Shown here: positions 45,180 to 53,924 of the stretch, piece by piece | Numbering within the stretch: position 1 is the first letter of the stretch | Layout: each line of letters opens with the position of its first letter | Source of the DNA: DATMFV01 sp964651005 | GTDB lineage: Bacteria > Verrucomicrobiota > Verrucomicrobiia > Chthoniobacterales > Chthoniobacteraceae | Direction of reading: 5' to 3' | Length of the DNA stretch: 54,605 bases | Assembly (NCBI GenBank): GCA_964651005.1 | Contig: CAZYVL010000002.1 | Coordinates: 1-54,605, forward strand | Program-made: the position numbers and the translations under genes | The notes under the pieces: model-generated | Databases searched by the model: none | What the model saw: only the letters and a program-made list of their open reading frames with translations | What the model was told of the DNA's origin: nothing

Positions 45180-45878
45180 ATGGGTCAGAAAGTCAATCCA
45201 ATCGGTTACCGCCTCGCCCTCAACCGGGACTGGCGCTCGCGGTGGTACGCGTCGCCCAAGGACTTCCCGGAGTTTCTTCATGCGGATCTGAAAATCCGCG
45301 GCTACGTCAAGAAGAAGCTCGCGCTGGCCGCCGTCTCCAAGATCGTCATTGAGCGTGCTTGGAACAGCCTTCGCGTGACGATCTACACCGCCCGGCCCGG
45401 CATTGTCATTGGCCGCAAGGGGACGGAGATCGAAAAGATGACCGAGGAGATCGCTTCGATGTCCGGGGGCAAGCAGGTCAAGATCGACATTCAGGAGATC
45501 AAGACGCCGGAACTCGACGCGCAGCTCGTCGCGGAGAACATCTCTCTCCAGATCGAGCGCCGCATTTCGTTCCGCCGCGCGATGAAGAAGGCGGTTCAGA
45601 CGACGATGGATTTCGGAGCGCAGGGGGTCAAGGTCCGCTGCGCCGGGCGTCTTGGCGGGGCGGAAATCTCCCGCGCCGAGCGTTACCACGAAGGGAAAGT
45701 GCCGCTGCACACGCTGCGCACCCCGATCGACTACGGCTTCGCCGAGGCGGAGACGGTTTATGGAAAGATCGGCGTCAAGGTCTGGCTCTGCAAACCCGAG
45801 CCGGGAACCGAAGTGGCGCCGCCCGCCCGCGAACCGAGGGAGCCGCGCGAAGGACGCGACCGCAACCGCCATTCCTGA
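45180..45878 (+). CDS. rpsC: 30S ribosomal protein S3
   Basis: A 232-residue protein at the mRNA entry site. MGQKVNPIGYRLALNRDWRS at the start, the KH-domain GXXG in PGIVIGRKGTEIEKMTEEI, and GRLGGAEISRAERYHEGKVP are typical. It ends with a charged tail (REPREPREGRDRNRHS). AGGAGA is 12 bases before the ATG, too far for strong SD action. Confidence 0.98.
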   Translation: MGQKVNPIGYRLALNRDWRSRWYASPKDFPEFLHADLKIRGYVKKKLALAAVSKIVIERAWNSLRVTIYTARPGIVIGRKGTEIEKMTEEIASMSGGKQVKIDIQEIKTPELDAQLVAENISLQIERRISFRRAMKKAVQTTMDFGAQGVKVRCAGRLGGAEISRAERYHEGKVPLHTLRTPIDYGFAEAETVYGKIGVKVWLCKPEPGTEVAPPAREPREPREGRDRNRHS

Positions 45879-45937
45879 CGCCCGCCAAGGAGGCCGACCG
45901 ACACCCAAGCCCGAGAATTTTTTAGAGGAGATTCACT

Positions 45938-46360
45938 ATGCCACTGATGCCAAAACGCGTGAAGTACCGGAAGACCCAGCGGGGTAGCCGCAAGGGAACC
46001 GCTTCGCGCAACGTGACCATCGACTTCGGCGCTTACGCGCTACAGACTTTGGAGCGCGCCTGGATCACCAACACCCAGATCGAGGCCGCCCGCGTCGCCT
46101 TGACCCGCAACATGAAGCGCAAAGGGAAGCTTTGGATTCGGATTTTTCCGGATAAATCCGTGACCTCCCGCCCGCCGGAAACCCGAATGGGAAAAGGCAA
46201 GGGCGCGCCGGAATACTGGGTTGCCGTGGTTCGGCCCGGAAACATCCTTTTTGAACTCGACGGCATTTCGGAGTCGGTCGCGCGGGAGTCCCTGCGCCTC
46301 GCTGCAACGAAACTGCCGATCCGCACCCGTTTCCTCAGCCGCCACCGCGCGGCGGCGTAA
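45938..46360 (+). CDS. rplP: 50S ribosomal protein L16
   Basis: A 140-residue protein that organises the A-site region of the 50S. KRVKYRKTQRGSRKGTASRN, ARVALTRNMKRKGKLWIRIF and RMGKGKGAPEYWVAVVRPGN are typical. The ATG at 45938 is fixed by the strong SD AGAGGAGA about seven bases upstream, rather than the internal Met3 codons later. This is the strongest SD in the ribosomal block. Confidence 0.98.
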   Translation: MPLMPKRVKYRKTQRGSRKGTASRNVTIDFGAYALQTLERAWITNTQIEAARVALTRNMKRKGKLWIRIFPDKSVTSRPPETRMGKGKGAPEYWVAVVRPGNILFELDGISESVARESLRLAATKLPIRTRFLSRHRAAA

Positions 46361-46408
46361 GGCGGCCCAAGCTCCGACTTCGCGACCACCAAGCCGCACC
46401 ACCAAGGT

Positions 46409-46630
46409 ATGAAGATTAAAGAAATCAGAGAAGCAACCAGCGAAGAGCTGGCGGGCCGCAAGCGCGAGCTGCGGGAAGCCGCCTTCCGCCTCCGCATTCA
46501 GGGAAAGATCGGCCAGCTCGAAAAGCCGAGCGAGATCCGCGCCACTCGGCGCGAGGTCGCCCGAATCGAAACGGTGCTTTCCGAACGCCGCGCCCAGCAG
46601 GCCGCGGCCGCATCCCAAGCGAAACCATGA
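46409..46630 (+). CDS. rpmC: 50S ribosomal protein L29
   Basis: A 73-residue two-helix protein near the tunnel exit. MKIKEIREATSEELAGRKRE and IRATRREVARIETVLSERR are typical. The end overlaps the rpsQ start by four bases (ATGA at 46627), so the two are coupled. Confidence 0.97.
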   Translation: MKIKEIREATSEELAGRKRELREAAFRLRIQGKIGQLEKPSEIRATRREVARIETVLSERRAQQAAAASQAKP

Positions 46631-46914
46631 GCGAGAATCAAACGATCGAAAACCAAGAGGCCCAAAGCGTTCGCAACCTTCGCAAGACGAGGGTGGGACA
46701 GGTGGTTTCCAACAAGGCCAACAAGACCGCTGTCGTCGAGACGGTGACCCGCGTGCCGCATCCCCGCTTTGGCAAGATTGTCAAGCAGGTGAAAAAGTAC
46801 CACGCGCACGACGAGGAGAACCAGGCGCAGGTCGGGGATACCGTCCGCATCATGGAGACCCGCCCCCTCAGCAAATTGAAACGCTGGAGGATTGTTGAAA
46901 TCCTCAAACATTAG
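46627..46914 (+). CDS. rpsQ: 30S ribosomal protein S17
   Basis: A 95-residue OB-fold rRNA-binding protein. RKTRVGQVVSNKANKTAVVE, VPHPRFGKIVKQVKKYHAHD and VRIMETRPLSKLKRWRIVEI are typical. The first 16 residues (SENQTIENQEAQS) are an acidic extension. It starts inside the end of rpmC. Confidence 0.97.
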   Translation: MSENQTIENQEAQSVRNLRKTRVGQVVSNKANKTAVVETVTRVPHPRFGKIVKQVKKYHAHDEENQAQVGDTVRIMETRPLSKLKRWRIVEILKH

Positions 46915-46941
46915 TGTAAGCTCACACCCCTTTTTCGCAAT

Positions 46942-47307
46942 ATGCTCCAGATTCGATCCAGACTCGACGTTGCCGACAACACGGGCGCCCGGATGGCCAA
47001 GATGATCGGCGTCATCGGCAAGCCGACCAAAGAAGCGCGCGTCGGCGACATTATCACCGCCCACATTCGCGAGGCTTCGCCCGGCGGGAGCGTGAAAAAG
47101 GGCGATGTGGTTCGCGCCGTTGTGGTGCGGACCAAGCACCCGATCCGTCGCGAAGACGGCTCCTATCTCCGGTTTGACAAGAACGCCATCGTCATCATCG
47201 ACAAGGATTCGAACCCGCGCGGAACCCGTATTTTCGGGCCGGTGGCCCGCGAGTTGCGCGAGCGCAACTTCATGAAAATCGTTTCGCTTGCCCCGGAGGT
47301 GCTGTAA
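46942..47307 (+). CDS. rplN: 50S ribosomal protein L14
   Basis: A 121-residue protein that contacts the 30S at an intersubunit bridge. MLQIRSRLDVADNTGARMAK at the start, VKKGDVVRAVVVRTKHPIRR, and GTRIFGPVARELRERNFMKI at the end are typical. No SD precedes the ATG. Confidence 0.98.
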   Translation: MLQIRSRLDVADNTGARMAKMIGVIGKPTKEARVGDIITAHIREASPGGSVKKGDVVRAVVVRTKHPIRREDGSYLRFDKNAIVIIDKDSNPRGTRIFGPVARELRERNFMKIVSLAPEVL

Positions 47308-47311
47308 GCTC

Positions 47312-47596
47312 ATGAGCCAGAAATTTCACGTCAAGAAAGGGGACCACGTTGAAGTGATCTCCGGCAATCACAAGGGAACTACGGGGAAGATTCTCCAGCT
47401 GCTCCCGAAGAAAAGCCAGGTGTTGATCGAGGGCGTTCACCTCATCAAGAAACACACCCGCAAGTCCCAGGAGAACCCCCAGGGGGCGATCATCGAACGC
47501 GAGGGGCCGGTGCACGTTTCCAACGTGAAGGTGGTCGAGAAGGCCGCCAAGTCCACGGGGAAATCCGCCGGGAAAAAGGGGAACAAGGCCGCCTAG
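47312..47596 (+). CDS. rplX: 50S ribosomal protein L24
   Basis: A 94-residue assembly-initiating protein with a KOW fold. FHVKKGDHVEVISGNHKGTT and KSQVLIEGVHLIKKHTRKSQ are typical. I chose the ATG at 47312, four bases after the L14 stop, with GGAGGTG about ten bases upstream. A longer frame from 47288 overlaps rplN and is not family-like. Confidence 0.97.
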   Translation: MSQKFHVKKGDHVEVISGNHKGTTGKILQLLPKKSQVLIEGVHLIKKHTRKSQENPQGAIIEREGPVHVSNVKVVEKAAKSTGKSAGKKGNKAA

Positions 47597-47640
47597 GCGG
47601 CATCACGCCAGCATTCGCAGCAATCGTGTAGCAATCGTTT

Positions 47641-48201
47641 ATGCCAGTCGCACTTTACAAAGAATATAAGGAACGGGTGGTTCCCGCGCTCAAGGCCCAG
47701 CTTGGCTGCGCGAACATCCATGAAGTTCCGCGCGTCGAAAAGATCGTGGTGAACACAAGCGTTGGCTCGTCCTCGGATGTCAAGCAGGCGCTTGAGGACG
47801 CCAAGAACGAGCTCGCGCTCATCACCGGGCAGCGGCCCGCCGAAACTCGCGCCAAGAAGAGCATCTCCAACTTCAAGCTCCGCGAGGCGCAGCCAATCGG
47901 CGCGAAGGTCACTCTGCGTGGACCGAAGATGTACGAGTTCCTGGAGCGGTTCATCAAGATGGCGCTCCCTCGCATTCGCGACTTTCGCGGCATCTCCCCC
48001 CGGGCCTTCGACGGGCGGGGGAACTACACGATCGGCGTCGCCGACCAGAGCATTTTCCCGGAAGTTGAGCTCGACAAGATCAAGCGCAACATCGGGTTTG
48101 ACGTGACGATTGTCACCTCCGCCCGCAAAGATGAGCATGCCAAGGCACTGCTGACCGAACTGGGAGTCCCCTTTACCGACAAGGCGCGGAGGGCCGCCTG
48201 A
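47641..48201 (+). CDS. rplE: 50S ribosomal protein L5
   Basis: A 186-residue 5S-rRNA-binding protein. The N-terminal ALYKEYKERVVPALKAQLGC, VPRVEKIVVNTSVG and the loop FRGISPRAFDGRGNYTIGVA are typical. The next gene is rpsH; rpsN, which usually comes in between, is absent (only 44 bases separate the two). Confidence 0.98.
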   Translation: MPVALYKEYKERVVPALKAQLGCANIHEVPRVEKIVVNTSVGSSSDVKQALEDAKNELALITGQRPAETRAKKSISNFKLREAQPIGAKVTLRGPKMYEFLERFIKMALPRIRDFRGISPRAFDGRGNYTIGVADQSIFPEVELDKIKRNIGFDVTIVTSARKDEHAKALLTELGVPFTDKARRAA

Positions 48202-48245
48202 CCGGCCTCCGCAGGGAGTTCCGGGTATTCTTTAAACAGTAGATT

Positions 48246-48644
48246 ATGAGCAATTTGTCCGATCCTATCGCAGATTTCCTGACGCGGCTGCGCAACGCAG
48301 CTGGCGCTCAGAAGGCGGAAACCGTTGTTCCCTATTCGAAGATCAAGATCGAGATCGCCCGCATCCTCAAGGAGGAAGGGTATATCTCGAACTATGAACT
48401 CGACACCACGGGCGCGTTTCCTCAAATTCGTATCGCCAACAAGTTCGTGAACCGCACGCCTGCGATCACCGGACTCAAGCGCGTGAGCCGCCCCGGGCTT
48501 CGCCGTTATGTCGGCTCGCGGGAAATCCCCCGCGTGCTGGGTGGCCTCGGGGTCTCCATCCTCTCCACGCCTCGCGGGATCGTCACGGGCCGTGAAGCAA
48601 AGAAACAGAATGTCGGCGGCGAGCTGCTCGCCTACGTCTGGTAA
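48246..48644 (+). CDS. rpsH: 30S ribosomal protein S8
   Basis: A 132-residue 16S-rRNA binder that in Escherichia coli also represses the spc operon. SDPIADFLTRLRNAAGAQKA, the central GLKRVSRPGLRRYVGSREIP and ILSTPRGIVTGREAKKQNVG are typical. No SD; the ATG follows AAACAGTAGATT. Confidence 0.98.
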   Translation: MSNLSDPIADFLTRLRNAAGAQKAETVVPYSKIKIEIARILKEEGYISNYELDTTGAFPQIRIANKFVNRTPAITGLKRVSRPGLRRYVGSREIPRVLGGLGVSILSTPRGIVTGREAKKQNVGGELLAYVW

Positions 48645-48659
48645 CCTGGTAATTGCCGT

Positions 48660-49199
48660 ATGTCGCGAATTGGAAAAAAGGTCATTGATCTGCCGGGTTC
48701 GGTCAAGGTCGCCATCTCTCCCGAAGGGGGAGTGAAAGTCGAAGGCCCGAAGGGGAAACTCGAATGGACGCTGCCGAAACAGATCAAGGCGCGTATCGAA
48801 GAATCGACGCTGCACGTTGAACGTAGCAGCGAGAACCGCAATGTCCGGGCGCTGCACGGGCTTTCCCGCTCGCTGGTGGCCAACATGGTCACGGGCGTTT
48901 CCGCCGGGTTCGTCCGGGAACTGGAGATTCACGGGGTCGGCTTCAAGGCTGCCGTGCAAGGCTCCGCGCTGAATCTTGCGCTCGGTTTTTCGCACCCGAT
49001 TCTCTTCCCGATCCCGGAGGGGATCAAGATCACCGTCACCGACAACACCAAGATCCGCGTCGAAGGGATCGACAAGAAGGTGGTCGGCCAGGTCGCCGCG
49101 GATATTCGCGCCTACTATCCGCCCGAGCCTTACAAGGGCAAGGGAGTGCGCTACGCGGGCGAACAGATCGCACGCAAGGAAGGCAAGACAGTTCAGTAA
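48660..49199 (+). CDS. rplF: 50S ribosomal protein L6
   Basis: A 179-residue protein near the sarcin-ricin loop. SRIGKKVIDLPGSVKVAISP at the start, GLSRSLVANMVTGVSAGFVR in the middle, and YYPPEPYKGKGVRYAGEQIA near the end are typical. It follows rpsH by 15 bases. Confidence 0.98.
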   Translation: MSRIGKKVIDLPGSVKVAISPEGGVKVEGPKGKLEWTLPKQIKARIEESTLHVERSSENRNVRALHGLSRSLVANMVTGVSAGFVRELEIHGVGFKAAVQGSALNLALGFSHPILFPIPEGIKITVTDNTKIRVEGIDKKVVGQVAADIRAYYPPEPYKGKGVRYAGEQIARKEGKTVQ

Positions 49200-49223
49200 C
49201 CGAAATCTTTGGAGTAACGTCGT

Positions 49224-49580
49224 ATGGCTTCTCTGCAAAAAGTTAAAATGCGCCACACCCGCATTCGCAAGCGGGTTTCGGGAACGGCGGAACGCCCCCG
49301 GCTGGCCGTCCATTTCTCGGGTAAAAACATTTACGCCCAGGTGATTGACGACGAGGCGGGGCGGACCCTGGCGGCTGCGGCCACCACGGAAAAAAGCCTC
49401 AAGGGCGACAAGTCGCTCCGGGCCAACGTCGCCACCGCCCGGACCATCGGCAAGCTGGTGGCCGAGCGCAGCAAAAGCGCGCAGGTCGGCAAGGTCGTGT
49501 TCGACCGTGGCGGCTTTCAGTATCACGGCAAAGTAAAAGCGCTGGCGGACGCCGCGCGTGAAGCGGGACTTGATTTTTAA
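49224..49580 (+). CDS. rplR: 50S ribosomal protein L18
   Basis: A 118-residue 5S-rRNA-binding protein. MRHTRIRKRVSGTAERPRLA, VHFSGKNIYAQVIDDEAGRT and VVFDRGGFQYHGKVKALADA are typical. A TGGAG nine bases before the ATG can act as SD. rpsE starts two bases after its stop. Confidence 0.98.
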   Translation: MASLQKVKMRHTRIRKRVSGTAERPRLAVHFSGKNIYAQVIDDEAGRTLAAAATTEKSLKGDKSLRANVATARTIGKLVAERSKSAQVGKVVFDRGGFQYHGKVKALADAAREAGLDF

Positions 49581-49582
49581 TT

Positions 49583-50161
49583 ATGGCAGCTCCTCATCGT
49601 AAACACGACCGCCGCGGCGACCGGAGGGATTCTTCCGAGCCGAAGTCCGACCTCATCGAGAAGGTGGTCTTCATCAACCGCTGCGCGAAAGTCGTCAAAG
49701 GCGGCCGCCGTTTCAGCTTTAGCGCCCTGATCGTCACCGGCAACCGTGCCGGGAAGGTTGGCTACGGTTTCGGCAAGGCGAACGAAGTCTCCGAAGCGAT
49801 CCGCAAGGCTTCCGAAGCCGCCAAAAAGGCGCTGCGCGTCGTCGCGATCCGCGAGAACACGATCCCCCATGAGGTGATCGGCGAGTTCGGCGGTGGCCGC
49901 GTGCTTCTGCGCCCCGCCTCCCCGGGAACCGGGGTGATCGCGGGAGGCGGCGTGCGCGCCGTCATCGAAGCGGCGGGCATCCGGGATGTTCTCGCCAAAT
50001 CCCTCGGCTCTAACAACCACGCCAACGTCGTCAAGGCGACCATCGAAGCTCTCAACGGCTTGCGGTTGCGTGACGAAGTGTTTCGAATTCGCGGCATCGC
50101 CCGGCCCGCTCCGACGGCCCCCGCTGCTTCGGAACCCGCCCCGGCCACAGCCGAGGCTTGA
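49583..50161 (+). CDS. rpsE: 30S ribosomal protein S5
   Basis: A 192-residue protein important for fidelity. LIEKVVFINRCAKVVKGGRR, GKVGYGFGKANEVSEAIRKA and PASPGTGVIAGGGVRAVIEA are typical. The N-terminus (HRKHDRRGDRRDSSEPKSD) and the Ala/Pro-rich C-terminus (ARPAPTAPAASEPAPATAEA) are extended. rpmD (L30) does not follow. Confidence 0.98.
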   Translation: MAAPHRKHDRRGDRRDSSEPKSDLIEKVVFINRCAKVVKGGRRFSFSALIVTGNRAGKVGYGFGKANEVSEAIRKASEAAKKALRVVAIRENTIPHEVIGEFGGGRVLLRPASPGTGVIAGGGVRAVIEAAGIRDVLAKSLGSNNHANVVKATIEALNGLRLRDEVFRIRGIARPAPTAPAASEPAPATAEA

Positions 50162-50256
50162 GAGATGTCGGGCCTCCCGGACCTGCCGACCGGCGTCGTC
50201 TCGCAGAGGCCCACCCAAGCTAAAAGCTTACAACTGCTTTACCAGAGCCAAAATTT

Positions 50257-50709
50257 ATGAATCTCAGCAACTTGAAACCCCGCCCCGGTTCGAAGCATCG
50301 CGTCAAGCGGCTCGGGTGCGGCGAGAGTTCCGGGCACGGCAAAACCTCCGGAAAAGGCCACAAGGGCCAGAAAGCGCGCTCCGGCGGCTCCATCCGGCTC
50401 GGGTTTGAGGGCGGGCAGATGCCGCTCATCCGTCGTTTGCCCAAGCGCGGCTTCAACAACGCCGCGTTTAAAACCGTTTACGCCATCGTTAATATTACCG
50501 ATCTCGCCGCCTTTGAAGACGGCGCGACGGTGAACGAAGCCGCGCTGCTCGAAAAAGGGCTGATCCGTGGCCGTTACGACGGCGTGAAACTGCTGGCCAA
50601 CGGGGAAATCAAGACGAAGCTTACCGTCGTTTTCGACAAGGTAAGCGCCGCCGCGGCCGAGAAGGTCCGGAAGGCCGGGGGTTCCCTCGCGACGGCGGAA
50701 GCCAAATAA
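50257..50709 (+). CDS. rplO: 50S ribosomal protein L15
   Basis: A 150-residue protein. The start NLSNLKPRPGSKHRVKRLGC, then GCGESSGHGKTSGKGHKGQK and GGSIRLGFEGGQMPLIRRLP, are typical. It follows rpsE by 95 bases. In many genomes rpmD sits there, but the sequence holds no reading frame for it. Confidence 0.97.
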   Translation: MNLSNLKPRPGSKHRVKRLGCGESSGHGKTSGKGHKGQKARSGGSIRLGFEGGQMPLIRRLPKRGFNNAAFKTVYAIVNITDLAAFEDGATVNEAALLEKGLIRGRYDGVKLLANGEIKTKLTVVFDKVSAAAAEKVRKAGGSLATAEAK

Positions 50710-50727
50710 CGAGGTCCATCCGGCTGC

Positions 50728-52230
50728 ATGATTTCCGCCTTTTCCAACACGTTCAAAGTCCCGGAACTCCGGAATCGTGTCCTTTTCACCCTCCTGCTGA
50801 TTATCGTCATCCGCATCGGGGCGTTTATCGCGGTCCCGGGCGTGGATGCATCGGTGCTCAAGGAGTGGTTCGCCACGGAAGTCAACCAGCAGCAGGGCGG
50901 GAGCGTCGTCGCGCTCTTTAACCTCTTTAGCGGTGGCGCGCTCGAAAATTGCGCGATCTTCTCGCTCGGGGTGATGCCCTACATCAGCGCCTCGATCATG
51001 CTGCAACTGCTCACCGCCGTGGTGCCGCAGTTGAGCAAGCTCTCCAAGGAGGACGGTGGGCGGCAGAAGATCATGCAGTACACCCGGTACGCAACGATCG
51101 GGCTGTGCATCTTTCAGGGCTACCTGCTCGCGCTCACCTTTCAGAACCCGGCGTCGAATCCGATGCTGCCGGGGATTGCCGAAACGATCAACCGCCTGGG
51201 GCGCAGCCTCGTTGTGGATCCCGGGCCGTTCTTCCTTGTCAGCGCCGTCATTACCATGACGGCCGGAACGATGTTTTTGATGTGGGTTGGCGACCAGATG
51301 ACCGACCGAGGGGTTGGCAACGGGATGTCGATGATTATCACCATCGGGATTGTCGCGCAGCTTCCCGGCGGGTTGGTTCAAGCGTGGCAGTTTTTCGTCC
51401 CGAGCGGCGGCGGCAACCAGGTCAACCCGATGGTCTTGGTGATCCTGATTGCCTTTTTGATCCTTGTCGTGGCCGCCGTAATCGCCGTCACGGAAGGGCA
51501 GCGCAAGGTCAGCGTCCAATACGCAAAACGGATCGTGGGCAGGAAGGTGTACGGCGGCCAGACCCAGTACATGCCGCTCAAGGTCAACTACGCGGGCGTC
51601 ATGCCGATCATCTTCGCCCAGGCATTGCTGATGTTTCCCGCGCAGATCATCAACATGGCCTTCAAGAACAGCCCGATGGCGGCCAAGCTCGCGCGCGCCC
51701 TTTCCGACGGTTGGCTGCACTACAGCCTTTACGGCGTGATGATCTTCTTCTTCAGCTATTTCTGGGTGGCCACGCAGTTTCAGCCACAGCAGATCGCCGA
51801 TGACCTCAAGAAATACGGCGGCTACATTCCGGGCGTGCGTCCTGGTAAACCGACCGCCGATTTCCTCGACTTCTCGATGAGCCGCCTGACCTTCGCCGGG
51901 GCGGTCTTCCTGACGATCATTGCGATTTTGCCGCAGATGCTCAGCCTTCAACTGCACGTTCCGCACATGACGGCGCAGTTTTTTGGGGGCACCGGGCTTT
52001 TGATTATCGTCGGCGTCATCCTCGACACCATGCGGCAGGTGGAAACCTACCTCATCCAACGGCACTACGACGGCTTCCTCCGGAAAGGAAGACTTCGGGG
52101 CCGCGCCGATCGGACGCCGATTGGCCGGGGCGAAGTCGTCCAACAAAACGCGATGGTCTGGGCCTATGTGGCGGCCGCGCTTCTCTTCATCGGCGGAATG
52201 GTGATCTACATCGCCCAGCAGTTGCACTAG
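50728..52230 (+). CDS. secY: Preprotein translocase subunit SecY
   Basis: The ten-helix channel of the Sec translocon, 500 residues. The start FKVPELRNRVLFTLLLIIVI, then GVMPYISASIMLQLL, GNGMSMIITIGIVAQLP and YWVATQFQPQQIADDLKKYG are typical, with QYAKRIVGRKVYGGQTQYMP in the cytoplasmic loop. It is about 60 residues longer than Escherichia coli SecY, mostly in loops. GAGGT lies 12 bases before the ATG. Confidence 0.98.
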   Translation: MISAFSNTFKVPELRNRVLFTLLLIIVIRIGAFIAVPGVDASVLKEWFATEVNQQQGGSVVALFNLFSGGALENCAIFSLGVMPYISASIMLQLLTAVVPQLSKLSKEDGGRQKIMQYTRYATIGLCIFQGYLLALTFQNPASNPMLPGIAETINRLGRSLVVDPGPFFLVSAVITMTAGTMFLMWVGDQMTDRGVGNGMSMIITIGIVAQLPGGLVQAWQFFVPSGGGNQVNPMVLVILIAFLILVVAAVIAVTEGQRKVSVQYAKRIVGRKVYGGQTQYMPLKVNYAGVMPIIFAQALLMFPAQIINMAFKNSPMAAKLARALSDGWLHYSLYGVMIFFFSYFWVATQFQPQQIADDLKKYGGYIPGVRPGKPTADFLDFSMSRLTFAGAVFLTIIAILPQMLSLQLHVPHMTAQFFGGTGLLIIVGVILDTMRQVETYLIQRHYDGFLRKGRLRGRADRTPIGRGEVVQQNAMVWAYVAAALLFIGGMVIYIAQQLH

Positions 52231-52273
52231 GCAGCAGGGCCGTGCACCGCACGCAATCACTTCCCCAGGGGAC

Positions 52274-52972
52274 TTGAAGGCGACCACTCCATCTTCAAAC
52301 AGCGCAGGAGGCGAACGCCATGTTCGCAAAAGGCGGATCGTCCTTCTCGGACCGCCCGCTTCCGGCAAGGGAACGCAAGCCGAGCGAATCCGGGAACGCT
52401 ACGGGCTTGAGCCGACTTCTACCGGAGCCATGCTTCGCGAGCACTCGCAACGTGGCACCGAGTTGGGCAAAGCCGCCGACGCTCTCACCGCGCGCGGCCA
52501 ACTGGTTCCCGATGCTTTGATTACCGCGCTCGTTGAAGAATGGCTGACCGGGCACGGCGACGGATTCGTCTTCGACGGCTTTCCGAGGACAGTGCCGCAG
52601 GCGGAGGCGCTGGAGGCGCTTTTGGCCCGGCGGGGCACTCCGCTCCAGGCGGTTCTCTTTTTCAATGTCCCCTTTGAGGAAATCCGCAATCGCGTGCTCA
52701 ACCGGGTGAACTGCCGCCAGTGTGGAAGGATTTTTAAGGTCGGCTTGCATGTCGCCTCCACGGAAGCGCCCTGCCCCGTGTGCGAAGGCCCCCTCTGCCG
52801 CCGCGCGGACGACACGCTCGAAGTGCTGGAGCGGCGCATGGCCGAGTACCGGGAAAAGACCGAGCCGCTGGTCGATTTTTACCGAAAAAGAGGGCTGCTC
52901 TTCGAGCTTAAGGGCGGGCCAAGGCCGGAAACCGTTTTTGCGGAGATTTCATCCATTCTGGAGGCTGCATGA
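52274..52972 (+). CDS. adk: Adenylate kinase
   Basis: Interconverts AMP, ADP and ATP. P-loop GPPASGKGTQ near residue 27, the AMP-binding FVFDGFPRTVPQAEAL, and a zinc-type LID with CRQC and CPVC pairs are clear. The frame as given starts at the TTG at 52274, before a 17-residue extension (KATTPSSNSAGGERHVRKR) that is not family-like. The only strong SD (AGGAGG, 52305-52310 region) precedes an ATG at 52320 that is one base out of frame. A single-base error or an unusual start is likely. It overlaps map by four bases. Confidence 0.92.
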   Translation: MKATTPSSNSAGGERHVRKRRIVLLGPPASGKGTQAERIRERYGLEPTSTGAMLREHSQRGTELGKAADALTARGQLVPDALITALVEEWLTGHGDGFVFDGFPRTVPQAEALEALLARRGTPLQAVLFFNVPFEEIRNRVLNRVNCRQCGRIFKVGLHVASTEAPCPVCEGPLCRRADDTLEVLERRMAEYREKTEPLVDFYRKRGLLFELKGGPRPETVFAEISSILEAA

Positions 52973-53712
52973 TCCCGATCAAGACCGCCAAAGAGATTGA
53001 GAAAATGCGGATTGCCTGTCGGACAGCCGGAGCCATTCGCGACCGGCTCGCGGGCCTGGTCCGCCCGGGCATCAGCACCGGCGAGATCGATTCCGCCGCA
53101 GCCGATTTTATCGCGGAGGCCGGGTGCCGGAGCGCGTTCCTGAACTATCGCGGTTTTCCGGGCCAGATTTGCATTTCCGTGAACGAGGAGGTCGTCCACG
53201 GGATCGGCGGCCCGCGGGCGATCCAATACGGCGACGTGGTGAAGATCGACATTGGCGTGATCCAGGACGGTTGGGTGGGGGACACCGCCACGACCGTTCC
53301 CGTCGGCGCGGTGGCGGAACCGGTGCAGCGGCTTTTGCAGGTGACGGAGGAATCGCTCCGCATCGCGATCACCCATGCCGTGGATGGCAAAAGGCTCGGC
53401 GACCTGTGCGCTTCGGTAGAGGAGAAGGTGGTGGCGAGCGGGTTCACCGTGGTGCGCGAGTTTGTCGGGCACGGCGTCGGACGGCAGCTTCACGAGGAGC
53501 CGCAGATCCCGAACTACGGGCGGCGCGGCTCCGGCCCGAGGCTCAAGGCCGGGATGACGCTCGCCATCGAGCCGATGGTCAACCTCGGCAAAAGCGGGGT
53601 GCGCATCCTTCCCGACGGCTGGACGGTCGTCACCACTGACGCAAAGCCCTCCGCCCATTTCGAACACACCGTCCTGGTGACGCGCGGCGAACCGGAGATC
53701 CTGACATGGTGA
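52969..53712 (+). CDS. map: Methionine aminopeptidase type I
   Basis: Removes the initiator Met from nascent proteins. A 247-residue protein with metal ligands in VKIDIGVIQDGWVGDTATTV (two Asp), FVGHGVGRQLHEEPQIPNYG (His), TLAIEPMVNLGK (Glu) and the final HFEHTVLVT (Glu). GGAGG lies four to five bases before the ATG, overlapping the adk end. The end overlaps infA by seven bases. Confidence 0.97.
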   Translation: MIPIKTAKEIEKMRIACRTAGAIRDRLAGLVRPGISTGEIDSAAADFIAEAGCRSAFLNYRGFPGQICISVNEEVVHGIGGPRAIQYGDVVKIDIGVIQDGWVGDTATTVPVGAVAEPVQRLLQVTEESLRIAITHAVDGKRLGDLCASVEEKVVASGFTVVREFVGHGVGRQLHEEPQIPNYGRRGSGPRLKAGMTLAIEPMVNLGKSGVRILPDGWTVVTTDAKPSAHFEHTVLVTRGEPEILTW

Positions 53713-53924
53713 GAAAAGACGCCATCGAAGTGGAGGGGAAGGTCGCCGAGCTGCTCCCGAACACGATGTTCCTGGTGGAACTCTCCAACGGACACCGCGT
53801 CCTGGCCCATATTTCCGGAAAAATGCGTCTTCACTTCATTCGGCTCTTGCCAGGCGACAAAGTTTTGCTAGAAATATCTCCCTACGACTTGTCGAAGGGG
53901 AGAATCACCTTCAGAAAGAAGTAA
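53706..53924 (+). CDS. infA: Translation initiation factor IF-1
   Basis: A 72-residue OB-fold factor that binds the A site of the 30S. KDAIEVEGKVAELLPNTMFL, ELSNGHRVLAHISGKMRLHF and PYDLSKGRITFRKK are typical. GGAG is eight bases before the ATG, inside the end of map, so the two are coupled. Confidence 0.98.
   Translation: MVRKDAIEVEGKVAELLPNTMFLVELSNGHRVLAHISGKMRLHFIRLLPGDKVLLEISPYDLSKGRITFRKK

Noticed and set aside
50239..52368. A 709-codon minus-strand open frame
   Set aside because: Antisense to rplO, secY and the start of adk; shadow of their codon usage.
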